Source: Sulfurimonadaceae bacterium (lineage in GTDB: Bacteria > Campylobacterota > Campylobacteria > Campylobacterales > Sulfurimonadaceae). From it: a stretch of 21,722 nt of DNA. The notes beneath the pieces were generated by a model. It saw only the letters and a program-made list of their open reading frames with translations, searched no databases and had not been told where the DNA came from. The position numbers and the translations under genes are program-made. Each line of letters begins with the position of its first letter. The stretch's first letter is position 1. Below are positions 7,128 through 13,743 of this stretch, in pieces. Location: contig JAPHSI010000005.1 of the NCBI GenBank assembly GCA_026193155.1, forward strand, positions 1 to 21,722, given 5' to 3'.

Positions 7128-8456
7128 ATGGATAAACTGCAAGAATATTTAAAATCTCACACTGAGAGTGAGATGCACCCATCGGATATAGCACAAATTC
7201 TTAGGCAACTTGATGATAGTCAATTTGCACAGAGTGTAAAACTAATACCAAAAAATATAATTGGTGATGTTGCGCTTGCTTTACCTGATAGACTTTTTGA
7301 TGATGTAGTTGAAAATCTAAGTGTAGATGAGCTCTCACATGCTGTAACTGAACTTGAATCAGATGACCAACTAGAGTTCATGCAAGAGCTTGAAGAGGTG
7401 GATCAGCATGTCGCTAGTGAAGTTTTTGATACACTTGATATAGATGATCAGCAAGAGATTACAAAACTTCAAACTTATGATGAGTCTGAAGCCGGTGCGT
7501 ATATGCAGCTTGAAGTTTTTACAGCTACTAAAGATGAAACTGTTCATGATGTTATAAAAAGATTTGCAGATTTACGTAAAGCAAATGAGTTAGAAAATGT
7601 TCAAAATCTATTTATTACAAACGAAGAGAATAAACTACGTTATACAATAGGTTTGGATGATTTACTTATATTTAATTTTTCTGACAGCTTAAAAGAAAAT
7701 ATTGAAAATAGCGGTGAAAAATTTGAACCTAAAGTGGCACGTGACAGAGAAGATATTAAAGATGTAGTACATTATTTTGAAGAGTACGATTTATCGGTTA
7801 TGCCAGTAGTAAATGACTACGGTGTACTCGTTGGTCGTATAACAAGTGATGATATCTATGATATTATAAATGAACATGCAACTGAGCAGATGTATAATCT
7901 TGCCGGTGTTGATGATGAGGCAGAAGAAAATGAAGAAGTTATAAGGGCAGGTAAAAAAAGAGCCTCTTGGCTTGGCTTAAACTTGATAACTGCTATTTTG
8001 GCTTCAGTAGTTATTGGTATGTTTTCTGATACACTACAAAGTATGGTAGCATTAGCAGTTTTAATGCCTATAGTTGCTTCTATGGGCGGTAATGCCGGAA
8101 CTCAATCTTTAACGGTTGTAGTTAGGCAGTTGGCTCTTGGTGATATATCTCAAAAAGATGCATTTAGAATCATAAAAAAAGAGGTTTTAATATCGCTTTT
8201 AAATGGTATGATTTTTGCAATTATAATGGGTATAATAGCTAGTATATGGTTTGGAATATCAAATCTAGGTACTGTAATAGCACTTAGTATGATTATAAAT
8301 TTGTTTATGGCGGGTTTATTTGGAGCTGCGATCCCACTTTTTTTAAAGAGGCTAAGCATAGACCCTGCTATAGGGAGTACAGTTATTTTAACTACTGTAA
8401 CAGATGTTGTAGGTTTTTTTAGTTTTTTAGGACTTGCAACCATAATTTTATTATAA
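7128..8456 (+). CDS. mgtE: MgtE-type magnesium channel/transporter
   Basis: A 442-residue inner-membrane protein of the MgtE (SLC41-like) family. Order of parts: a cytoplasmic superhelical N domain (about 1-125, Asp/Glu-rich), two CBS domains (about 130-255) that sense intracellular Mg, a plug-like helix, and five membrane spans (about 280-442). The channel motif GGNAGTQ is at 320-326. The pore Asp corresponding to Thermus MgtE Asp432 is Asp426 in TVTDVVGFF. Length and all key segments are normal, so it should be a functional Mg2+ channel gated by cytosolic Mg2+. A CNNM-type transporter gene follows 22 bases later. Confidence 0.95.
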   Translation: MDKLQEYLKSHTESEMHPSDIAQILRQLDDSQFAQSVKLIPKNIIGDVALALPDRLFDDVVENLSVDELSHAVTELESDDQLEFMQELEEVDQHVASEVFDTLDIDDQQEITKLQTYDESEAGAYMQLEVFTATKDETVHDVIKRFADLRKANELENVQNLFITNEENKLRYTIGLDDLLIFNFSDSLKENIENSGEKFEPKVARDREDIKDVVHYFEEYDLSVMPVVNDYGVLVGRITSDDIYDIINEHATEQMYNLAGVDDEAEENEEVIRAGKKRASWLGLNLITAILASVVIGMFSDTLQSMVALAVLMPIVASMGGNAGTQSLTVVVRQLALGDISQKDAFRIIKKEVLISLLNGMIFAIIMGIIASIWFGISNLGTVIALSMIINLFMAGLFGAAIPLFLKRLSIDPAIGSTVILTTVTDVVGFFSFLGLATIILL

Positions 8457-8478
8457 AACAAAGGATTTTTTAACTTTA

Positions 8479-9519
8479 ATGGATTTACTATTATTATATT
8501 TTACTTTGGCAGTAGGCATATCATTTATATGTTCAGTGCTTGAAGCTGTGTTGTTGTCTGTAAATATGTCGTATATCTCAGTGTTAGAAAAAGAAAACCC
8601 AACTGTTGGGACATTACTTCGTCTTCATAAGACAAATATAAATAAATCAATTGCATCGATACTTATTTTAAATACGATTGCTCATACTATAGGTGCAGCT
8701 GCAGTTGGTGCACAAGCTGCCAACTTGTTTGGCAATGATGCTGTTGTGATAATATCTGTCATTATGACATTTGCTATATTATTTTTATCAGAAATTATTC
8801 CTAAAACAATCGGTGCAATATATTGGAAACAATTAGCTCCTATATCTGCACATTTTATTAGACTTTTTATTTGGATGACTTATCCTATAATCATAACTAC
8901 TCTCTTTATTACGGACAAAATTTCAAAAGGAAATGACAATACCCATACACTTACTAAAGATGAACTTTTAGAAAGTATGCTTTTAAGTGAAGATGATGGT
9001 GTCATAGATGAAAAAGAGAGTGATTTTATTGAAAATATTTTAAGACTTGATGAAGTGAAAGTTGGAGATATACTTACTCCAAGAAGTGTTGTGTTTGCCC
9101 TTGATGAGACTATGACAATTAAAGATGTAATGAGCTCACAACCTGCTATATTTAAGTTTTCTCGTATACCTATATATAACCAATCTATAGAAGATGTTAC
9201 AGGTATTGTACTTACTAAAAAGATTTTTAAACAAGCTCAAATGGACGATACAGTTACACTTGAGAGTATTAAAAAGAATATTTTTTCGATCAATGAAAAT
9301 ATACCTGTAGCTAAAGCACTCGATATGTTTATTGCAAAGAAAGACCATATGTTTTTAGTGATGGATAATTACGATCAAACAGAAGGTATTGTTACCTTAG
9401 AAGATTGTGTTGAGACAATTTTAGGTGTTGAGATTATGGATGAGAGTGATACAACAGAAGATATGCGTCAGCTTGCCAAACTTAAGATGAAACAAAAAAG
9501 AAAAGAGAGAGGGATATAG
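8479..9519 (+). CDS. CNNM/CorB-type (hemolysin-related) divalent-cation transporter with DUF21 and CBS pair
   Basis: A 346-residue protein: a DUF21/CNNM membrane domain with about four hydrophobic segments (1-150, including FLSEIIPKTIGA, a conserved acidic-Pro-Lys turn), then a tandem CBS pair at about 190-310 (VKVGDILTPRS, RIPIYN, DNYDQTEGIVTLEDCVETILG). After the CBS pair there are only about 30 charged residues, so the C-terminal CorC_HlyC (transporter-associated) domain found in many relatives is absent. CNNM/CorB proteins move Mg2+; the older 'hemolysin' label is not informative. The AAGGA at 8461-8465 is 13 bases from the ATG, a long spacing, but no closer in-frame start exists. It is probably co-transcribed with mgtE. 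Confidence 0.87.
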   Translation: MDLLLLYFTLAVGISFICSVLEAVLLSVNMSYISVLEKENPTVGTLLRLHKTNINKSIASILILNTIAHTIGAAAVGAQAANLFGNDAVVIISVIMTFAILFLSEIIPKTIGAIYWKQLAPISAHFIRLFIWMTYPIIITTLFITDKISKGNDNTHTLTKDELLESMLLSEDDGVIDEKESDFIENILRLDEVKVGDILTPRSVVFALDETMTIKDVMSSQPAIFKFSRIPIYNQSIEDVTGIVLTKKIFKQAQMDDTVTLESIKKNIFSINENIPVAKALDMFIAKKDHMFLVMDNYDQTEGIVTLEDCVETILGVEIMDESDTTEDMRQLAKLKMKQKRKERGI

Positions 9520-9533
9520 TTTTACACTATATC
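9513..9533. terminator. Hairpin across two convergent stop codons, possible bidirectional terminator
   Basis: GATATAG and CTATATC (7 pairs, 7-base loop) span the stop of the CNNM gene (9517-9519) and the stop of the convergent chemoreceptor gene (9522-9524). There is no T-run on either side, so termination would be weak. Confidence 0.3.
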
Positions 9534-10844
9534 TTTCATCTTAACACTCTCTCCCTTTTCTTCTGCTAGTTTATCTAGTAAATCAAAGAACTTATTAGAG
9601 TGATTCTCTGCTTGATTAAAGTTTTCTATGGTTTCATCTATATTTTCAGTTTTTGACATACACCCGCCATTAAGCACACAATCTAAATTTTTATTTATCA
9701 AATCATGATACATTTTATGATGAATTTCTAATTCTTGAAAATATTCAAAATCCGAAAAGTGCTCTTTGCCTATAGAGTAATACCAAGAGCCAAATCCACA
9801 TGTTGTATGATCTTTTTTGAGAGTATCAGTCACATTGCCGTTGACAACAGCGGAGTATGCATTTGATTTAAACAGAATATGTTGAAGTTTAAATGTTGAT
9901 AGGTAAAGTGCAAAATTACTCTTATTGGACTGATTACTTGTTGAAGTAAGGTTTTGTGTAAAATTATCCATTGTTGAAGAGAACTCTTGCATAGTTTCAC
10001 TTGTAGATGTTGCAATTTCGCTCATTGAAGATGCATTTTCACTAATTGAACCTGATTGTTGCTGCAAGTTTTGTATGGTAATGCTTATCTCACCTGTAGC
10101 CTTTTGAGTTCTCTCAGCAAGTTTTCTAACTTCATCAGCAACAACTGCAAATCCTCGACCATGTTCACCTGCTCTGGCAGCTTCAATAGCAGCGTTAAGA
10201 GCAAGCAGATTTGTTTGATCAGCTATATCTTTAATTAGTCCAACAACAGTGCTAATTTCTGTAACATTTGTGTCCATATTATTTATAGCTTCAGTTGTAT
10301 CAATAACCAGCTCACTTAAAGATGATATTTGCTCATTTGTTTTAGATACTGCTTCATATGTCTCAAGTGCATCTTCAGAAGCCTCAGATGTTTTGGTTGT
10401 TATATCCGAAAAGTCATTTTGTGTTTTGAAAATATCTTTAGTGATAATGTCCAAATTACCCATCATTCCACCGTTTAGATTATTAAACTGAGTAGATAGC
10501 TGTCCCATAACCTTATACTTTTCATTTGCTTTCATGGAGTTAACAGCTTTTTGAATAGATAAAGCTGTGTCTTTAAACTCACCTTGAAGACCTTCAGGTA
10601 GCATACTGCGGTGCATATCGCCATTTCCAATAGCTGCAATTGTATTTCTTGCTTCACGGAGTATAACTTCCATTTGGTCAAGAGAGTTATTTATATCCCA
10701 GGCAATTTTTTCCATAGGAGTTTCATTTTTATGTATAACTATTCGTGATGACAGTTTGCCATTTTTAACATCATCTAGAACGTGGGAAATTTCATTTATT
10801 AGATTTGAGTCTTCATTATTTTTACTAGAGGTAAAGAAACTCAT
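9522..10844 (-). CDS. Soluble TlpD-like chemoreceptor with C-terminal CZB zinc-binding domain
   Basis: A 440-residue methyl-accepting-type protein with no membrane span, so cytoplasmic. The N-terminal ~110 residues contain two HAMP-like stretches (VKNGKLSSRI and IGNGDMHRSM). The signalling hairpin tip is intact (IKDIADQTNLLALNAAIEAA, then ARAGEHGRGFAVVADEVRKL), so it should couple to CheW/CheA. The C-terminal part is a CZB (chemoreceptor zinc-binding) domain with expected ligands His322 (KLQHILFK), Cys349 (TTCGFGSW) and His376/His380 (HKMYH). Helicobacter TlpD, which is soluble with a CZB domain, is the closest architecture and responds to oxidants. The start overlaps the preceding PAS gene by 4 bases (ATGA), so the two proteins are probably made together as a two-part receptor. 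Confidence 0.92.
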   Translation of the reverse strand: MSFFTSSKNNEDSNLINEISHVLDDVKNGKLSSRIVIHKNETPMEKIAWDINNSLDQMEVILREARNTIAAIGNGDMHRSMLPEGLQGEFKDTALSIQKAVNSMKANEKYKVMGQLSTQFNNLNGGMMGNLDIITKDIFKTQNDFSDITTKTSEASEDALETYEAVSKTNEQISSLSELVIDTTEAINNMDTNVTEISTVVGLIKDIADQTNLLALNAAIEAARAGEHGRGFAVVADEVRKLAERTQKATGEISITIQNLQQQSGSISENASSMSEIATSTSETMQEFSSTMDNFTQNLTSTSNQSNKSNFALYLSTFKLQHILFKSNAYSAVVNGNVTDTLKKDHTTCGFGSWYYSIGKEHFSDFEYFQELEIHHKMYHDLINKNLDCVLNGGCMSKTENIDETIENFNQAENHSNKFFDLLDKLAEEKGESVKMKDIV

Positions 10845-11389
10845 AAAGAAGCTCCTTTTTGAAGGTTTACAATTAGTTCTTCATATGATGTATTTTGTTC
10901 TGTTAAAAAATTATTTAGTAAGTTTTGTGAAGCATCTATACCACCTGTGAGTTCGGCATCGATTAGAAGTTTATAAATGGGGACAATTGTATTTACAGCA
11001 GATTTAGGAGGTTTTCTTCTTACAGAAGTATAACTAAGAATATTACCTCTGCTGTCCATATCGGCAGTTATGTATGTAAATACCCAGTAAAAACTGCCAT
11101 CAGCACATAAATTTTTTACATAACCAAAAAACTCTTTATTTTTTTGGATTAAATCCCATGCCATTTTAAAAGCGATTTTAGGCATATCAGGATGCCTGAT
11201 TAGGTTGTGATTTGCACCAATAAGTTGACTAGGCGGATAACCTGCCATTTTACTGAATATCTCATTGCAGTATATGATTATTCCTGATTTATCTGTTTTT
11301 GAAACAATAAAATCATTATCTCCAAGATGTTTTTCTTGATTATTTATATCTCTTGGAGCATCCTTTTTACTTAAAATTCTTGCAGACAT
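10841..11389 (-). CDS. Aer/CetB-type PAS-domain protein, probable FAD-binding redox sensor for energy taxis
   Basis: A 182-residue soluble protein whose residues 22-125 form an Aer-type PAS domain. Visible signatures are YCNEIFSKMAGYP, the RHPDMP motif at 65-70 with a following Trp (W78), FFGYVKNL, YWVFTY and SVRRKPP. In E. coli Aer this PAS fold binds FAD and senses redox state. The usual G-x-PW-x-G before VKNR is altered here to KEFFGYVKNL, so cofactor contacts may differ. The rest of the protein is helical and has no signalling domain. In Campylobacter, CetB (PAS) works with CetA (receptor); the 4-base overlap with the chemoreceptor gene suggests the same kind of split sensor. A Shine-Dalgarno AGGGG lies just before the ATG. 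Confidence 0.9.
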   Translation of the reverse strand: MSARILSKKDAPRDINNQEKHLGDNDFIVSKTDKSGIIIYCNEIFSKMAGYPPSQLIGANHNLIRHPDMPKIAFKMAWDLIQKNKEFFGYVKNLCADGSFYWVFTYITADMDSRGNILSYTSVRRKPPKSAVNTIVPIYKLLIDAELTGGIDASQNLLNNFLTEQNTSYEELIVNLQKGASL

Positions 11390-11451
11390 GACACACCCCT
11401 TTTTAGGTTGCTTAGGTAAGTATATTCTTATATAATATTAGCTTAAATATA

Positions 11452-11460
11452 AGTATAACA
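11452..11460 (-). promoter_or_regulatory. Predicted extended -10 promoter for the PAS/chemoreceptor operon
   Basis: On the minus strand TGTTATACT (extended TGn plus TATACT) follows a run of T. RNA would start near 11445, giving a leader of about 55 bases with AGGGG before the ATG at 11389. The 149-base gap 11390-11538 also contains a short inverted repeat, CTTATAT (11427-11433) and ATATAAG (11447-11453), just downstream of and overlapping this box. I see no gene in the gap. Confidence 0.42.
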
Positions 11461-11538
11461 GAAAAAAGTAAAGTTTGTTTTTATATATTGATTAAAAATT
11501 ACTCATAAAATGTGTCACAAAGTTACACCTGTTTAAGT

Positions 11539-12723
11539 TTACATAAATGGTAAGCGCGGAAATTTATTTCTTTTAGAGAGTTTATAGTAAAGTCCCCAGC
11601 CTTTTTTAAGCCAATGACCCACTATAGGCATAGGTATCATAAGAGATTTTTTTGAATCTCTATATATAAAAGCAGCCCCATCACCTGTATCCATTACACA
11701 TAATATATTTAGATGCTCCCGATAACCTTTAAAGTTGTTTTCATTTTTTTCAAGCTGCATAATATTATAAGCGGTATTTCTTGCCATTACTTCCGCAATA
11801 TGACCTTGTTTTGCACGCCATTCATAACCCTCTAATGCTGCAATATCACCAATGGCAAATATCTTATTGCTAAGTTCTCCATTTTCTAATTTAACACGAC
11901 AAAAATTATCAATATTTACAAAACCGGCTTCACTTAGTGATAGAGAAGAGTTTTTTACTAGTTGATTTCCTGTTCCGGCTGCAATAAACATAGTCAAATC
12001 TGACTTTAGCTTAGTGTCATCTTCAAAGACTATACTTTCTTGTTCAAAAGATTTTATTTTTTTGCCAAAGTGTCTGTTTATGTTTAGTTTTTTAAAAAAA
12101 GTATCCATCATCTTTAATGATTTTTCACCCATTTTTTTCCCGGGTTCTGGCATTGGGGCAAAAAATGTTAGTTTGAAATTATCTCTTAAGCCATTTTTCT
12201 TTAGATGGTTATGCACATTAAAAATTAGCTCAAAAGCAGGGCCACCACGAACAGCAGACATATCTTTTGGATTTCCGCCAAAACCAAAACATAATTCTCC
12301 GCTACCTTTTTGAATAAGAGCATCTAACTTATCTTTTAATAGCATACTTTGTTTAGGTTCAGCACATATCGATAGTGTATTCTCTATACCAACCATTGGA
12401 GTTTTAGAAGCGCCAAATGCTAATATAAGATAGTCAAAATCACTTTTAAGACCTTCTTTCTCCAGTGTGTAGTTATTTTGTTTTGCGTCTATCATTGCAA
12501 CTTTATCGATTACTAAATCAAAGCCGTGTATATCTGAGAGTTCATTCAAGTCTAACTTATTATCCTCAAAACTTGCTTCCCCTGTTGGTATCCATATTGA
12601 AGTAGGGTAGATATAAAGATAATCTCTATCAGAGATTAATGTTACGTCAAAAGAGTATTTTTTAAGATAAATAGCAGCTTCTAAACCTGCAAAACCTCCA
12701 CCTAAAATAGTTACTTTCTTCAT
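11539..12723 (-). CDS. FAD-dependent oxidoreductase of the sulfide:quinone reductase-like family
   Basis: A 394-residue flavoprotein of the two-dinucleotide-binding-domain family. The FAD-binding motif GGGFAGLEAA is at 8-17, LILAFGAS closes the first part, and FAIGDIAAL supplies the second FAD-binding Asp. The C-terminal amphipathic stretch (HWLKKGWGLYYKLSKRNK) could sit on the membrane, as in quinone-reducing relatives. It looks most like sulfide:quinone oxidoreductase or flavocytochrome-c-type sulfide dehydrogenase. Of the redox cysteines, Cys342 (NILCVMDTG) is present, but the SQR position before GPAYE is Arg159 (VRGGPAFE). Other cysteines are Cys120 and Cys145. Sulfide oxidation is therefore uncertain, and a type-II NADH dehydrogenase-like role is an alternative. 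The start is the ATG immediately before the FAD motif. Confidence 0.8.
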   Translation of the reverse strand: MKKVTILGGGFAGLEAAIYLKKYSFDVTLISDRDYLYIYPTSIWIPTGEASFEDNKLDLNELSDIHGFDLVIDKVAMIDAKQNNYTLEKEGLKSDFDYLILAFGASKTPMVGIENTLSICAEPKQSMLLKDKLDALIQKGSGELCFGFGGNPKDMSAVRGGPAFELIFNVHNHLKKNGLRDNFKLTFFAPMPEPGKKMGEKSLKMMDTFFKKLNINRHFGKKIKSFEQESIVFEDDTKLKSDLTMFIAAGTGNQLVKNSSLSLSEAGFVNIDNFCRVKLENGELSNKIFAIGDIAALEGYEWRAKQGHIAEVMARNTAYNIMQLEKNENNFKGYREHLNILCVMDTGDGAAFIYRDSKKSLMIPMPIVGHWLKKGWGLYYKLSKRNKFPRLPFM

Positions 12724-12733
12724 TGAATCTCGC

Positions 12734-12739
12734 TTTATA
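12734..12739 (-). promoter_or_regulatory. Possible -10 box for the flavoprotein gene
   Basis: TATAAA on the minus strand ends 10 bases before the ATG at 12723. The gene lacks a clear Shine-Dalgarno sequence, which fits a very short leader. An alternative TATAAT on the minus strand at 12773-12778 would give a leader of about 42 bases. Confidence 0.28.
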
Positions 12740-12821
12740 AATAAGTTTTAATATTAATTTTTATTCAAATAGATTATAATATTTTTTCTCTGAAAGATAT
12801 ATGAAGAAAAAACTATAAACA

Positions 12822-12843
12822 TGACATTTATAATATAATGTCA
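12822..12843. promoter_or_regulatory. Inverted repeat TGACATT-N8-AATGTCA over a promoter, candidate operator
   Basis: Perfect 7-base arms at 12822-12828 and 12837-12843 flank the TATAATAT core that forms the promoter of the methyltransferase gene. The repeat lies in the divergent gap shared with the flavoprotein gene. Arm spacing and symmetry suit a dimeric regulator, but no regulator is identified. Confidence 0.4.
12834..12839 (+). promoter_or_regulatory. Predicted -10 box giving a leaderless methyltransferase mRNA
   Basis: TATAAT is followed by exactly 7 bases (GTCAATT) and the ATG at 12847. The upstream in-frame ATG at 12838 lies inside this box, so it is unlikely to be used. No Shine-Dalgarno sequence precedes either ATG. 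Confidence 0.45.
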
Positions 12844-12846
12844 ATT

Positions 12847-13743
12847 ATGATAAGAAAAAAACTTGATATATATACAAACTATGAAATATTAAATTTACTA
12901 CAAAGCAGCGAACTTACAAGTATTAAGCAGTTTGAGCTTGAATTTAATAAAGATATTTTTAGTACTCTTGGTATAAAAGCACTTGTTGATTTAGCACAGA
13001 TATTTTTTTTAAAAATAGAAAATATATATATGGAAAATAACGCAGTAATAATCTGTATGAAAAGACTAGACAAACAAAGTAGTTTTCATCACGAAGAAAA
13101 TTCCTGTGAGAAATATGGTACACAGAGTGAATTTTTTAATATAGATAAAACTAAAGAGTTCTCTTTTTTGTATTATTATTTAGAAGCTTTAAAGTTTATA
13201 GGTATAGATAAACAACAAAATATATTAAACATAGGCGTAAATAAAGGTGATGAGTTTAGCGTTATAAAAGAGCTGTTAAGTGAAGATGATTTTAAAAATA
13301 AAAACTTTTTAGGAATTGATTATTCAAAAAGTATTATAAAATATGCCAAAGAACAGTTTATAGACTCAAAAAACGTAGAGTTTATATGTGCAGATATAAA
13401 CAAGCTAGATGCTGTAAAACTAAATAAATATGACTTGATTATATCAATAGGTACACTTCAAAGCTCAAATATAAACTTCAATGCAAAGTTTATGGAGCTG
13501 TTTCAAAACTATTTGCAAAAAGGTGGTGCTATAGTCTTTGGCTTTCCAAATTGTCGTTGGATAGATGGAGAGATGGTTTATGGAGCAAAAGCACCGAATT
13601 ATAGTTTTAATGAGATGGGTTTAGTTTTAAAGGATATTCATTTTTGTAAAAAGTATCTTCAGCAAAAGGGTTACAGGGTAGTTATTACAGGAAAAGATTA
13701 TTTATTTTTAAGTGCAAGAAAAATTAAAGCAGATGCTTCTTAA
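12847..13743 (+). CDS. Class I SAM-dependent methyltransferase
   Basis: A 298-residue protein from the ATG at 12847 (301 if read from 12838; the downstream start fits the promoter). The C-terminal two thirds carry a Rossmann methyltransferase fold: motif I NILNIGVNKGDE at about 125-136, the acidic loop FLGIDYSKSI, CADINKLD, and DLIISIGTLQSS, then a FGFPNCRW strand. The N-terminal ~100 residues are not recognised. The substrate is unknown. It is monocistronic, divergent from the flavoprotein gene and convergent with asnB; its last 20 bases overlap the asnB 3' end. The A/T-rich codon use is like that of its neighbours. Confidence 0.82.
   Translation: MIRKKLDIYTNYEILNLLQSSELTSIKQFELEFNKDIFSTLGIKALVDLAQIFFLKIENIYMENNAVIICMKRLDKQSSFHHEENSCEKYGTQSEFFNIDKTKEFSFLYYYLEALKFIGIDKQQNILNIGVNKGDEFSVIKELLSEDDFKNKNFLGIDYSKSIIKYAKEQFIDSKNVEFICADINKLDAVKLNKYDLIISIGTLQSSNINFNAKFMELFQNYLQKGGAIVFGFPNCRWIDGEMVYGAKAPNYSFNEMGLVLKDIHFCKKYLQQKGYRVVITGKDYLFLSARKIKADAS

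Noticed and set aside
8150..8461. Minus-strand open frame inside mgtE
   Set aside because: It lies wholly opposite the membrane part of a complete MgtE. Its hydrophobic composition is a by-product of the antisense reading and there is no ribosome site.
11390..11538. A small RNA or small gene in the largest intergenic gap
   Set aside because: It holds a probable promoter and a short inverted repeat, but no convincing open frame, terminator or conserved RNA shape.
12838..12846. Methyltransferase start at the ATG at 12838
   Set aside because: This ATG lies inside a TATAAT box. The ATG three codons later is at the spacing seen for other leaderless starts in the window. RNA 5' mapping could reverse this choice.
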